From Alteromonadaceae bacterium BrNp21-10 (GTDB taxonomy: Bacteria > Pseudomonadota > Gammaproteobacteria > Enterobacterales > Alteromonadaceae): a stretch of DNA of 64,000 bases. Location: NCBI GenBank assembly GCA_030418115.1, contig JAUHQD010000003.1, forward strand, positions 271,839-335,838, in the 5' to 3' direction. Numbering within the stretch: position 1 is the stretch's first letter; each line of letters opens with the position of its first letter. This document shows, one piece after another, positions 39,606-48,809 of the stretch. Position numbers and translations under genes: made by a program. The notes under the pieces are model-generated. The model was not told where the DNA came from and ran no database searches. It saw only the letters and a program-made list of their open reading frames with translations.

Positions 39606-40207
39606 CTATTGGGGTTGTGTTGGCATTTTCAGCGCAGGCACAGCAGCAATCCATTGGCGACATTATCCAGCCGGATATTCAGCGCGAGGATATTCATGAA
39701 GCCAATATTGATAGCGAAGATTTTGAGCTGGGGTTGTATACCGGCATCATTGCTATCGAAGATTTTTCATCGGATACGGTGGTAGGTGCGCGACTGGCTT
39801 ATCACATCAGTGAAGATATTTTTACCGAGTTGACTTACGGCCAAGCAACCGCCGGGCAAACCAGTTACGAGATCCTCAGTGGTGGTGCGCCGTTTTTGAC
39901 AGAGGAAGAGCGTAAGTTCCGTTATTACGATTTATCACTGGGATACAACTTCAACGGCGAGGTTTTTTTAAGCCAAGACATGGTGTTTAACTCCGCCACC
40001 TATTTTGTGTTAGGCGCAGGTAGTACCAAATTTGCCGGTGATGAACACTTCACCTTGCAGTTTGGTGCTGGTTATCGACTGCTACTGACCGACTATATGG
40101 CGCTGCATTTTGATGTACGGGATCGCATGTTCAACAGCGAGATCCTTGGCGAGGAAAAAGCCACCCACAATATTGAATATACCTTCAGCGCGACGTTTTT
40201 CTTCTAA
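39575..40207 (+). CDS. Outer-membrane beta-barrel protein
   Basis: This 210-residue protein has a signal peptide (cleavage near AQA-Q). A beta-barrel domain runs from about 50, with FELGLYTGIIAIEDF, LAYHISEDIFTELTYG, TYFVLGAGSTKFAG and a last strand ending in TFSATFFF, a terminal Phe as in BAM substrates. It resembles the small barrel family found in multiple copies in Myxococcus. It overlaps the preceding SH3-barrel gene by 31 bases, so the two barrels are probably coexpressed. Confidence 0.7.
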   Translation: MAARIQRLFLTIGVVLAFSAQAQQQSIGDIIQPDIQREDIHEANIDSEDFELGLYTGIIAIEDFSSDTVVGARLAYHISEDIFTELTYGQATAGQTSYEILSGGAPFLTEEERKFRYYDLSLGYNFNGEVFLSQDMVFNSATYFVLGAGSTKFAGDEHFTLQFGAGYRLLLTDYMALHFDVRDRMFNSEILGEEKATHNIEYTFSATFFF

Positions 40208-40227
40208 TCGCTGCTGGACGAGGAGAC

Positions 40228-40725
40228 ATGATGTTTATTAATAAATTAGTTAAAACGGCAATACTGTTAGTTTGCTCATTAGGCCTTAGTAGCGCGGCAT
40301 TGGCCGCTAGCGAAGCCGCCGACTTTACCTTAAAAAGTAGCACTGGCGACAACCTACGCTTGCAAGAACTGCGCGGCAATATTGTGCTCATTAATTTTTG
40401 GGCCTCGTGGTGTGGGCCTTGTCGTACAGAATTGCCCTATTTGGACGACCTTTATCTAGAATTTAAAGACTTAGGCTTTACTGTACTAGCGGTGAATATA
40501 GATGAAGATTCATCCAAGGCGGCAGTGTTACTCAATGATATGCCAGTGAGTTTCCCCGTGGTGTATGACCCCGATGGCACCGTGAGCAAATTGTATGATG
40601 TGCAAGCTATGCCAACCACGGTGTTTATTGACCGTAATGGTTATCAGCGCTTATTACACCCAGGTTATAAATCTGGCGATGAAGTTAAATATCGCAAAAT
40701 AGTTAAAGCGTTAATCAGAGAGTGA
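40228..40725 (+). CDS. TlpA-like periplasmic thiol-disulfide oxidoreductase
   Basis: This 165-residue thioredoxin-fold protein has a signal peptide (cleavage near ALA-A). The active site is WCGPC (Cys62 and Cys65) in LINFWASWCGPCRTELP, with the cis-proline in QAMPTTVFIDRNG. TlpA/ResA/CcmG proteins reduce or oxidise periplasmic thiols, for example heme-binding cysteines before heme attachment. Heme proteins in the same cluster make that role plausible here. Two adjacent ATGs (40228, 40231) follow AGGAGA; the second has better spacing. Confidence 0.88.
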   Translation: MMFINKLVKTAILLVCSLGLSSAALAASEAADFTLKSSTGDNLRLQELRGNIVLINFWASWCGPCRTELPYLDDLYLEFKDLGFTVLAVNIDEDSSKAAVLLNDMPVSFPVVYDPDGTVSKLYDVQAMPTTVFIDRNGYQRLLHPGYKSGDEVKYRKIVKALIRE

Positions 40726-40729
40726 GCTA

Positions 40730-40993
40730 ATGAAAACCCAAGCTATCACCAATCCCAAAGCCTATTCCAGCTGCCTTAAATCCACTTTGTTGATCATGAC
40801 GATGGTGTTGCTAGGTGGCTGCGAAAGTATTGAGCCATGGGTTAAACCCTATGAGCGCAATAACTTGGCGGATCCGGTGATGAGTTTAAATCGTAATCCA
40901 GTGGCGAGTACTTATATGCATCATGTATATCAGGCACGAGAAGGAGCGCGAGGCGCCGAAGGCGGTGCGGGAGGTGGTTGTGGCTGCAACTGA
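40730..40993 (+). CDS. DUF4266 small lipoprotein
   Basis: This 87-residue protein has a lipobox LGGC (Cys31). The mature part begins ESIEPWVKPYERNNLADPVM and ends in a glycine-rich tail with the conserved GGGCGCN end. Both are marks of DUF4266 proteins, which usually precede DUF3570 genes. The two tail cysteines could bind metal or form mixed disulfides with the neighbouring TlpA-like protein. Its last bases carry the ribosome-binding site of the next gene, which overlaps it by 14 bases. Confidence 0.82.
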   Translation: MKTQAITNPKAYSSCLKSTLLIMTMVLLGGCESIEPWVKPYERNNLADPVMSLNRNPVASTYMHHVYQAREGARGAEGGAGGGCGCN

Positions 40994-42197
40994 TCGCGAC
41001 CGCTACAAGACATTTTTGCGGCAATTACAGATCCAGCGTGGTCAGTTAGCCGGTCTGCCAGGATGGTGTATACGTATCACCTTAGTGATTGTGTTGCTGG
41101 TATTGTTTAATACCGGTGTAGGCGCTGCGGTATTACCCGAAGATCGTGCCGACGCCATGCATCATGCTTATGAAGGCGGTGGTATATCCATTGATGGGCC
41201 ATCCATTTTACTGCGTAAAAGCATCGGTGAGAGCCTGTCTTTTTCCGCCAATTATTATGTAGATAATATCACCGGCGCTTCTATCGATGTGGTGGCAACG
41301 GCCAGTGCTTACGAAGAACAACGCACTGAACATACCGTTGGTGTTGATTACCTAAACAATAAAACCTTAATGAGCTTAAGTGTCACCAACAGTTCAGAAA
41401 ACGATTTTGAAGCGCAGTCTTTTCATGTCGGCGTAACTCAGGATTTTTTCGGAGATTTAACCACCTTATCTTTGGGGTATTCCAAGGGGGAGGATGAAGT
41501 TGGCAAAACTGGCGATGAGTTCTTTAGTGAAACCGCTACCCGTCATAACTACAGCTTAGGTTTAACGCAAGTAGCCACCAAGAACCTTATCCTCGGATTC
41601 AATGTGGAAAATATATCCGATCAGGGCTATTTGAATAACCCTTATCGTTCTGTACGTTTTTTAGATGTTAATGCTGACAAGGGTTTCCGCTTTGAAACGG
41701 AGCGTTATCCGACAACCCGCACCAGCAACGCGGTGTCGATGACGGCTAATTATTATTTGCCCTATCGCGCCTCTATTTATGCCGAAGGCCGTCGTTTTAG
41801 TGATAGCTGGGGCATTAGTGCTAACACCTACAAGCTGGGCTACGTGCATACCTTTGGAGATAGCTGGCTATTGGATGTACGGGTACGTCAATATCAGCAG
41901 AACAAAGCCGATTTTTATCAGGACTTATTTGCCCGAAGTGGCGAATTTAATTTTATGGCGCGGGATAAAGAGCTAAGCACTTTTTCTAATCGTTCAATTG
42001 GACTGAGTGTGAGTTACAGCCATCGTTTTAATGCCAGTGGTTTTTTCAAAAAGGCTTCGGCTAATTTGGAAGTGGACCACCTGCAATTTGATTATGACGA
42101 TTTTCGTGATGTGACCGCCGATGCCGAAGTGGGTATGGAGCCGTTGTATGCCTTGTCGGCGACAGTGTCTCGCCTGTATATGTCGATTTGGTATTAG
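40980..42197 (+). CDS. DUF3570 outer-membrane beta-barrel protein
   Basis: This protein of about 405 residues has an N-terminal basic region, a hydrophobic signal segment (ITLVIVLLVLFNTGVGA), then a long beta-barrel with alternating strands and many aromatic residues. It ends in LYMSIWY, a terminal aromatic residue. It fits DUF3570, normally found next to DUF4266. I chose GTG 40980 because a strong GGGAGG sits five bases upstream inside the DUF4266 glycine-rich codons. An ATG at 40923 would give a longer overlap and lacks such a site. It may be a porin, but its cargo is unknown. Confidence 0.8.
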   Translation: MAATDRDRYKTFLRQLQIQRGQLAGLPGWCIRITLVIVLLVLFNTGVGAAVLPEDRADAMHHAYEGGGISIDGPSILLRKSIGESLSFSANYYVDNITGASIDVVATASAYEEQRTEHTVGVDYLNNKTLMSLSVTNSSENDFEAQSFHVGVTQDFFGDLTTLSLGYSKGEDEVGKTGDEFFSETATRHNYSLGLTQVATKNLILGFNVENISDQGYLNNPYRSVRFLDVNADKGFRFETERYPTTRTSNAVSMTANYYLPYRASIYAEGRRFSDSWGISANTYKLGYVHTFGDSWLLDVRVRQYQQNKADFYQDLFARSGEFNFMARDKELSTFSNRSIGLSVSYSHRFNASGFFKKASANLEVDHLQFDYDDFRDVTADAEVGMEPLYALSATVSRLYMSIWY

Positions 42198-42226
42198 CGC
42201 CAGCGGTTTTAGGAGTAAACAGTAAA

Positions 42227-42802
42227 ATGTTAAAACGTATTCGTACTAGTTGCTTGGCAGGGTTATTGGCCTACAGCACATTGCTTTTTGCCGGTAGCAC
42301 CATGGCACAGGAAGATTTAGGTCTGTCGCCAGCGCCAACCGCTGATGACACCAATACCCCTCAATCGGTACAACAACAAGTGCAAAACCTTAAACAACAA
42401 GTGATAGCGCTTAATCGTGATCTATTTTTACTCGAAGAAGAACTGTTATTTCCGTCCAGTACCCAAGTGGTGGTGTATGTGGCTATGGATCGCGGCGATT
42501 ACTTCAAGTTGGATGCCGTTGAGCTGAAAATTGATGATGAAACCGTCAGCCATTATTTGTATACCCAACGCCAAGTCGAGGCTTTGTATCGTGGTGGTGT
42601 GCAGCGTTTATACATTGGTAATGTCAGTCAGGGTCAACATCAAATCACTGCTTTTTTTACCGGCATAGGCCCTGAACAGCGCCCTTATAAACGGGCAGTG
42701 TCGGCGAGCTTTGTTAAAAGCGAAGATGCCGCGGCCTTAGAAATTGCTATTGTTGATGATGGTACTAAGCAGCAACCGCAATTTAGTATTCAGGTGTTAT
42801 AG
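42227..42802 (+). CDS. Periplasmic coiled-coil protein of unknown function
   Basis: This 191-residue protein has a signal peptide (cleavage near TMA-Q). A Gln-rich coiled coil (about 40-72, VQQQVQNLKQQVIALNRDL) comes next, then a beta-rich domain with VVVYVAMDRGDYFKLDAVEL and LYIGNVSQGQHQITAFFTG. I do not recognise the family by function. It follows DUF3570 after 29 bases and precedes the first TPR gene by six, so it belongs to the same operon and probably acts in the periplasm. Confidence 0.65.
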   Translation: MLKRIRTSCLAGLLAYSTLLFAGSTMAQEDLGLSPAPTADDTNTPQSVQQQVQNLKQQVIALNRDLFLLEEELLFPSSTQVVVYVAMDRGDYFKLDAVELKIDDETVSHYLYTQRQVEALYRGGVQRLYIGNVSQGQHQITAFFTGIGPEQRPYKRAVSASFVKSEDAAALEIAIVDDGTKQQPQFSIQVL

Positions 42803-42808
42803 CAAGCG

Positions 42809-44794
42809 ATGCACACCTTGTTTTCCCTACCCATAACAACTAAGTCGTACTTACTTTTAAGTGGCTGGCTGTGTTGTTTATTGTGGGTTAATGCAGCTAA
42901 CGCAGAGGAAGTGGTCAGTGATCGCCAGTATGGGCGGGTGTTGTATGAGTATTTCCAAGGGGATTATCAAGTGGCGTTAACGCAAATGGCGATCGCCGAA
43001 CAACAGGGCGGTATTCAACATCAAGGATTGTCGCCGGAGCTACTTAAAGGCGGCATGAGTTTAGGTTTTGGTCTTGAGCAACAGGCATTAGAGATTTTTT
43101 CCCGTTTGTTGAACGACAATGTCGCACCCAATATTCAGGCACAAGCTTGGTTTAGTTTAGCCCGCGTGATGTACAACAAAGGTGAATTTACTGCCGGTTA
43201 CCAAGCCTTGAGCCAAATTGATGAAAATTCCCTCGACGCTTTTAACGCCACTAGCTTGCAAGAGTTTCATTATTTAAAAGCTCAGTTGTTGATTGCTACT
43301 GGCCAGTTGGACGATCTTGATACCAGTATCGCCGCACTCAATCAGCGCACCATTTATATGGATTACCTGAATTATAATTTCGCCTTACAGTTACAACAAC
43401 AGCAACAATCTGCCGAAGCCATTAGCTTATTAGAGGGTATTGATCAGCGCCAGTATCAGTCACTGTCTACGGGTATGATTGGCGGCTGGTTCGATCAGTG
43501 GTTGAACGCTTGGTTTGATTGGCAGCCGGTAACGGCTGACGAAGCCGAACAACAGGCGTTACAGGATAGAGTCAATGTCACCTTGGGTTATTTGCATATG
43601 CAGGCCGAGGATTATCCGCAGGCAATACACGCATTTAAATCCGTACGTTTGGATGGCATTGATGCACAGCGAGCATTGTTGGGTTATGGCTTTGCCGCCA
43701 TGGAATTACAGGCATTCCAACAAGCCATCAGCTTATGGCAGGTGTTACAACAATTGCCAGCTAACAGCACCTATAAACAACAATCGTGGTTAGCGGTTGC
43801 CAGTGCCTATCAATCATTGAATTCACCGCTGCAAGCGTTGTCTGCTCTAGAACTAGCGGTTGCAAAGTATCAGCAACAGGCACAGGCCATCGATGATGCC
43901 ATGCTGCAAGTGCAGCAACCCACGTACTTTTTACCCTATGTACGCCAGTGGCAACAAACGGCCGAGCTAGACATCACGGAAAACAAAGGCGATAACCTGC
44001 CAATGCGATTGCTGTCGGTTTTTAGTTCTGCACAGTTTCGTCAGCAAATTATGGCGCTTGCAGAATTACAGCATGTGGGTGATGAACTTCAGCGCTGGGG
44101 GCAACAATTACAGTCTTTTCAGTTAATGGTGGACGAGCGTGAGCAAGTCACCCAAAACCGTGCAGTACAATTACAACAGAATAATCTGTTGCAGCAATTA
44201 GCCACATACCAGCTACAGCGAGAGCAATTAGCCCAAGGTATTGAAAATATCGAACAACAACAGGACGGCCATGGATTATTGGCGAGTGAGCAATTAGCCC
44301 AACATCAGCAGATTCAACGAGCACAGCAACGATTACAAGGCGTTATTCAGAGTCAGTCCACGCAACAACAGCCGACGACTGAATATGCGCAGCGTTTACA
44401 GCGCCTACAAGGCATTATTAGTTGGCAGGCGGATAGCCAATATGTGGACAATTTATGGCAGGCAAAGCAAGGCTTAAGGGAATTAGATAAAACCATCGAG
44501 CAAACCCAACAGCAACAACAACGCTTAATCGCGGCAATGGATCAACAACCACAGTTCGATCAGCAGCGCCAGCGTATTGCCGCCACCGCTATGCGAGTAA
44601 AACAGCAATCAGAGCAATATCAATTGGTGTATCAGAACCTAACCCAAGCATTAGTCAACTATGCAAGTCAGGCGCTAGTGCAGCAAAAACAGTTAGTGCA
44701 GGATTTGCTCATCCGCGCCCAAGTAGAAATGGTGCGCTTACAGGATGAAGCCTATCAAGACCTGCAGCGACAAACATCAGAGGCGAACCTATGA
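42809..44794 (+). CDS. Periplasmic TPR protein, glutamine-rich
   Basis: This 661-residue protein has a signal peptide (cleavage near ANA-E). Tetratricopeptide-like helical repeats cover about 35-360, for example AWFSLARVMYNKGEFTAGYQ and ALLGYGFAAMELQAFQQA. A long Gln-rich coiled coil covers about 400-650. No membrane segment is seen after the signal. It is probably a periplasmic scaffold. It overlaps the next TPR gene by four bases (ATGA). Confidence 0.75.
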   Translation: MHTLFSLPITTKSYLLLSGWLCCLLWVNAANAEEVVSDRQYGRVLYEYFQGDYQVALTQMAIAEQQGGIQHQGLSPELLKGGMSLGFGLEQQALEIFSRLLNDNVAPNIQAQAWFSLARVMYNKGEFTAGYQALSQIDENSLDAFNATSLQEFHYLKAQLLIATGQLDDLDTSIAALNQRTIYMDYLNYNFALQLQQQQQSAEAISLLEGIDQRQYQSLSTGMIGGWFDQWLNAWFDWQPVTADEAEQQALQDRVNVTLGYLHMQAEDYPQAIHAFKSVRLDGIDAQRALLGYGFAAMELQAFQQAISLWQVLQQLPANSTYKQQSWLAVASAYQSLNSPLQALSALELAVAKYQQQAQAIDDAMLQVQQPTYFLPYVRQWQQTAELDITENKGDNLPMRLLSVFSSAQFRQQIMALAELQHVGDELQRWGQQLQSFQLMVDEREQVTQNRAVQLQQNNLLQQLATYQLQREQLAQGIENIEQQQDGHGLLASEQLAQHQQIQRAQQRLQGVIQSQSTQQQPTTEYAQRLQRLQGIISWQADSQYVDNLWQAKQGLRELDKTIEQTQQQQQRLIAAMDQQPQFDQQRQRIAATAMRVKQQSEQYQLVYQNLTQALVNYASQALVQQKQLVQDLLIRAQVEMVRLQDEAYQDLQRQTSEANL

Positions 44795-47739
44795 TGTTTG
44801 CCCACCAGTTGAAATTCACTGTTATTGGCTTGTTGCTAGCACTGATGAGCGCCTGTAGTTGGAATGCGCCGGTGGAACGTCAAGCGCCAGATGAACGTCC
44901 TACTTTGGCATCGTTACAATCACAAATGCAGCCCATAGATCGCCAGCCATTAACCGCACCTTCGTTAACCGAGTTGCGTGACAGTTACCGTAAATTGCAA
45001 CAGCTTGTAAAAGATCCAGTACTGCTTAAAGATATTCATACGCGCCTAGCGGATATCGAAATTGTCTTGGCTGAACAGCAACAAGAGCAAGGTATTGTCG
45101 CGGCAGATCAACAACAAGGTTTGTATGCCACCGCCATCGAGCAATTACAGCAGGTATTGAGGTTACAACAACAGCCAGAGCAGCAGGTGGATACGCTCTA
45201 TCAGTTATCTAAAGCTTATGATTTGCAGGGACAGCGACAACAGAGCTTTGCCACGATAGAGCGCTTGTTGGATATTGATCCACAAAGCCGTTATTTGGCG
45301 GAATTATCCTTTCGTCGCGGTGAAATTTTTTATGCTGATGGCAATTATCCATCTGCGGTAGAGGCCTATCAGCAGGTTCTTGATGCGGATAACAATCAAC
45401 CTTATATTCTGACCGCGGCTTATATGTTGGGCTGGGCTAATTTCAAATTAGATCGTCAACAAGGAGCATTACAGGCATTTACGGTTTTGCTGGATCTAAG
45501 TTTACCCACAGCACAATATACCGATGATTACCTGTTCGATGATTCCCCAGAAAATGCATACCAAGCCATACTCGAGAAATTACCGGCAGGTGAACGCCAG
45601 TTAGTCACAGACACGTTGCGGGTGATGGCGTTGTTGTTTTCTTATGATGCCGGAGCTAGCAGCCTTGCCGAGCATTTTCAGCGGGTGGGTGATCGTCATT
45701 ATGAAATGTTGGTGTATCAACAGTTAGGGCAGTTTTACTTAAACGATGATCGATATCGCGACAGTGCTGATGTCTATGGCATGTTTGTCAAACAGCATCC
45801 TACTCATCCCCATTCACCATTGTTTTATGTGCGCCAAATTGACACCTACTATTTAGGAAAATTCCCCAGCTTAGTGTTACCGGCCAAACAAGATTTTGTT
45901 GCCATGTATGGTATTCATGGTGATTTGTGGCGACAGAATTTGCGTGCCCAGCAACATAATGCCAAACCTTATTTACACCAATACTTGTCTGAGTTAGCAC
46001 AATATCAGCATGCACTAGCGCAGCAACTTGACTCGCAGCGACAAACTGAATCAACGTCTAGCAAAACGGCAAGTCCGGCTAGTGTGGCAGCAGCCTATGG
46101 GCAAGCGGCCGGTTGGTATCAACAGTTTATTCAAACCTTTGAGGATGATCCTAAAACCGCCGAAATGTGGTTTATGCTGGCGGAATGTCAGTTTGCCGCG
46201 GCTGATTACCCTCAGGCCATTGTTGCCTATGAACAGTACGCTTATCACTTAGCGCCAATGTTGCTGACTAAAGAAGATCCTAAGCGCCGTGCCGAAGCTG
46301 GCTACGCCGCCATACTGGCTTATGCTCAACTATTGACCAATGTCGATGATGAACAACAACAGCACTGGGCACCTTTGCAGTTACAAAGCCAAATCGCTTT
46401 CGTTGAAACCTTTGTTGAGGATTCTAGATCGCTGGATATTTTGCATCATCTGGTACAAAACAGTTTCACTTTAGAGCAGTATCCACAAGCCATTCAATTC
46501 GCTGAATTATTGCAACAGCGTTTACCGCTACAAGATAGCCGTCAGGTAGAAGCCAGCTTGGTGCTAGCTCACAGTCAATTTGCCCTGCAAGAATATGCAA
46601 CCGCCGAGGGCTATTATCAGCAAGTGTTGGCATTATTACCGGAAAACGATAAGCGCGTTCCGGCATTGGGCGAAAATCTTGCCGCGAGTATTTATCATCA
46701 AGCTCAAGCCAGCTTAGCCATGCAAGATAGCGTTGTTGGTGCGCAGCAAGCCAAAGCGCAATATTTGCAGATTATCGAACAAACCCCTTTGGCGAAAATT
46801 CGCATGACGGCGCAGTTTGATTTAGCCAATTTGTATCTGCAATTACAAGATTGGTCACAGGCCATACATTGGCTAACGGATTTTCGTCAGCGTTTTGCGG
46901 GCAGCGCCTTAGTTGCCAGCATTGCTGACAAGTTGATCCACGCCTATCAGCAGTCACAACAATGGCAGTTGGCAGCGGAGGAATTAGAGCAAATTTGGCA
47001 AGCACAACCGCAAACCGAACAGGGACAACAGGCGTTATTGTTAGCGGCGCAATATCAACATAAGCAGGGTAATCACAACAAAGCTTTGCCGTTGTTTCGT
47101 CACTATGCCCATGAGTATCCCAATCCACTGAGTGAGGCCAACGAAGCGCGCTGGAAAATGAGTGAATATTATCGCCTGAGTAATGAGGGCAATAAACGTC
47201 GTTTTTGGTTACGAAAAATGATTCAAGCCCATGCTAATAATGTCAGTCAGCGTAGCGATCGTTCGGCCTATTTAGCCGCAATGTCATCAGCGGTATTGGC
47301 AGACGATGCCATGCACATTTTTAAAGGTATCAAGCTCACCTTACCCCTTAAAAGCAGCTTGCAACGTAAAAACAAGACTATGGACGCGGCAATAAAGGCC
47401 TATCAACAAACGGCCGCTTATAACATTGCCGAATTCAGTTCCGCCGCTACCTTTAATATGGCGCAAATATATGCCGTGTTTGCCAAAGATTTATTGGATT
47501 CCCAGCGGCCTAAATCCTTAAGTGCCTTAGAGCTGGAGCAATATCAATTCTTGCTGGAAGAGCAGGCGTTTCCATTTGAAGATAAAGCCATCGAAATTCA
47601 TGAGGCCAATACTCGCCTTAGTTGGCAAGGTGTTTACGATGAATGGGTACAGCAAAGCTTTACGGCATTAAGCCAATTATTACCGGCTCGCTATGCCAAA
47701 AAAGAGCAATGGGCGGAGGTCGACGATGAATATTATTAA
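44791..47739 (+). CDS. Large TPR lipoprotein
   Basis: This 982-residue lipoprotein has lipobox MSAC (Cys22) and many tetratricopeptide repeats throughout, such as YLAELSFRRGEIFYADGNYP, TAEMWFMLAECQFAAADYPQ and AQFDLANLYLQLQDWSQAIH. The composition is Gln-rich. It is a likely envelope scaffold, paired with the 661-residue TPR protein in front and a smaller TPR lipoprotein behind. The next gene starts inside its last codons. Confidence 0.78.
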   Translation: MMFAHQLKFTVIGLLLALMSACSWNAPVERQAPDERPTLASLQSQMQPIDRQPLTAPSLTELRDSYRKLQQLVKDPVLLKDIHTRLADIEIVLAEQQQEQGIVAADQQQGLYATAIEQLQQVLRLQQQPEQQVDTLYQLSKAYDLQGQRQQSFATIERLLDIDPQSRYLAELSFRRGEIFYADGNYPSAVEAYQQVLDADNNQPYILTAAYMLGWANFKLDRQQGALQAFTVLLDLSLPTAQYTDDYLFDDSPENAYQAILEKLPAGERQLVTDTLRVMALLFSYDAGASSLAEHFQRVGDRHYEMLVYQQLGQFYLNDDRYRDSADVYGMFVKQHPTHPHSPLFYVRQIDTYYLGKFPSLVLPAKQDFVAMYGIHGDLWRQNLRAQQHNAKPYLHQYLSELAQYQHALAQQLDSQRQTESTSSKTASPASVAAAYGQAAGWYQQFIQTFEDDPKTAEMWFMLAECQFAAADYPQAIVAYEQYAYHLAPMLLTKEDPKRRAEAGYAAILAYAQLLTNVDDEQQQHWAPLQLQSQIAFVETFVEDSRSLDILHHLVQNSFTLEQYPQAIQFAELLQQRLPLQDSRQVEASLVLAHSQFALQEYATAEGYYQQVLALLPENDKRVPALGENLAASIYHQAQASLAMQDSVVGAQQAKAQYLQIIEQTPLAKIRMTAQFDLANLYLQLQDWSQAIHWLTDFRQRFAGSALVASIADKLIHAYQQSQQWQLAAEELEQIWQAQPQTEQGQQALLLAAQYQHKQGNHNKALPLFRHYAHEYPNPLSEANEARWKMSEYYRLSNEGNKRRFWLRKMIQAHANNVSQRSDRSAYLAAMSSAVLADDAMHIFKGIKLTLPLKSSLQRKNKTMDAAIKAYQQTAAYNIAEFSSAATFNMAQIYAVFAKDLLDSQRPKSLSALELEQYQFLLEEQAFPFEDKAIEIHEANTRLSWQGVYDEWVQQSFTALSQLLPARYAKKEQWAEVDDEYY

Positions 47740-48415
47740 ACACTTTTGGGTAGTCGTGTTTGGTGTTGTGCTACTAACGGCGTGTAGCTCATTACCTGAA
47801 TCTGCGTCCCAACCATCACAAGATATGGCTAATCCGGTAACTCCTTCGATGGAAGTTGATAATGGCGCAGCAGTGGCGTCACCCAAGCAGCAGTTATTGG
47901 CACAAACCAATTATTTTAAACAAAGTCAGCCGAGTATTTCCAAGCGCGTCAAACAAAGAATGACAGCAGCGCTGGCATTAAAGCAGAAACAACAATTTGC
48001 TGATGCCGAGGCGGCTTTTTCCACCTTGGCTGATGAGTTTGCGGATCTCTCCATGGTATGGCTGCATTTAGGGGATATCGCCTATGCGCAATCACACATA
48101 GATGAGGCTATCGGCCATTATCAGCAGGCGATTAACAGCAATAAGTTTAACTATTTTGCCCATAACCGTTTAGGGCATTTGTTACGCCATCAGGGGCAAT
48201 TTGCCAGTGCGTTACAACATTATCAGCAAGCGATTCAGGCGTGGCCGGGTTTTGCTCAGGCTTATTTGAATCGCGGCATATTACTGGATCTTTATCGGGG
48301 CGATAAGACTGCCGCATTGGCAGATTATCAAACCTATCAAATGCTGACGGATGACAGCGACAACCACATCAAAAGCTGGATTGCCGATTTAGGCCGCCAA
48401 CTGGATGTTCAATAA
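47726..48415 (+). CDS. Small TPR lipoprotein
   Basis: This 229-residue lipoprotein has lipobox LTAC (Cys20 or nearby). TPR repeats cover about 80-200, with VWLHLGDIAYAQSHIDEAIG, FAHNRLGHLLRHQGQFASA and AYLNRGILLDLYRGD. ATG 47726 has GGAGG at good distance and overlaps the preceding gene by 14 bases. It is the third TPR protein in a row in the operon. Confidence 0.78.
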   Translation: MNIIKHFWVVVFGVVLLTACSSLPESASQPSQDMANPVTPSMEVDNGAAVASPKQQLLAQTNYFKQSQPSISKRVKQRMTAALALKQKQQFADAEAAFSTLADEFADLSMVWLHLGDIAYAQSHIDEAIGHYQQAINSNKFNYFAHNRLGHLLRHQGQFASALQHYQQAIQAWPGFAQAYLNRGILLDLYRGDKTAALADYQTYQMLTDDSDNHIKSWIADLGRQLDVQ

Positions 48416-48429
48416 CAGGGAGTTACACG

Positions 48430-48759
48430 ATGAAATTTAATAAATTAAGCACACAGATTTACCTTATTGCCGCTTTAGGTGGGATGTTGTCCCCCGTGGT
48501 TTTAGCGCAATCAAAAGCCAATGTGCTCAAGTTGGAGTCGGTGATCAGGGGCAATCAGGAACAACCCAAGGTACTCACCATCGTGCCGTGGCAAACCCCT
48601 AAAACCAAAGCCATTTTTGCCAGTCTGCAAACGCAGTTAATGCAAACTGAATTCGAGCCATTAGAGCGCAGTAGCTTTATACGTCAGATTTCGTTCCACC
48701 ATAAGTTATCAAAGCAGGTTGACCAGTTTGATCCTGCATACCCAACACCAGAGGAATAA
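48430..48759 (+). CDS. Small secreted protein of unknown function
   Basis: This 109-residue protein has a signal peptide (cleavage near VLA-Q) and a mature part of about 80 residues with VLKLESVIRGNQEQPKVLTI and a basic and aromatic C-terminal half. I do not recognise it. An AGGGAG box precedes the start. It lies between the TPR lipoprotein and ExbB in the same operon, so it may link the scaffold to the motor. This is only inference. Confidence 0.65.
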   Translation: MKFNKLSTQIYLIAALGGMLSPVVLAQSKANVLKLESVIRGNQEQPKVLTIVPWQTPKTKAIFASLQTQLMQTEFEPLERSSFIRQISFHHKLSKQVDQFDPAYPTPEE

Positions 48760-48809
48760 GCAGTATGCTAGTTCCAATGATTCATATTCACTCTAAATGA
48801 GGCTATCTC

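Noticed and set aside
42227..42802. Transcription-regulator reading for the coiled-coil protein
   Set aside because: A signal peptide is clear and no helix-turn-helix is seen, so it is periplasmic.
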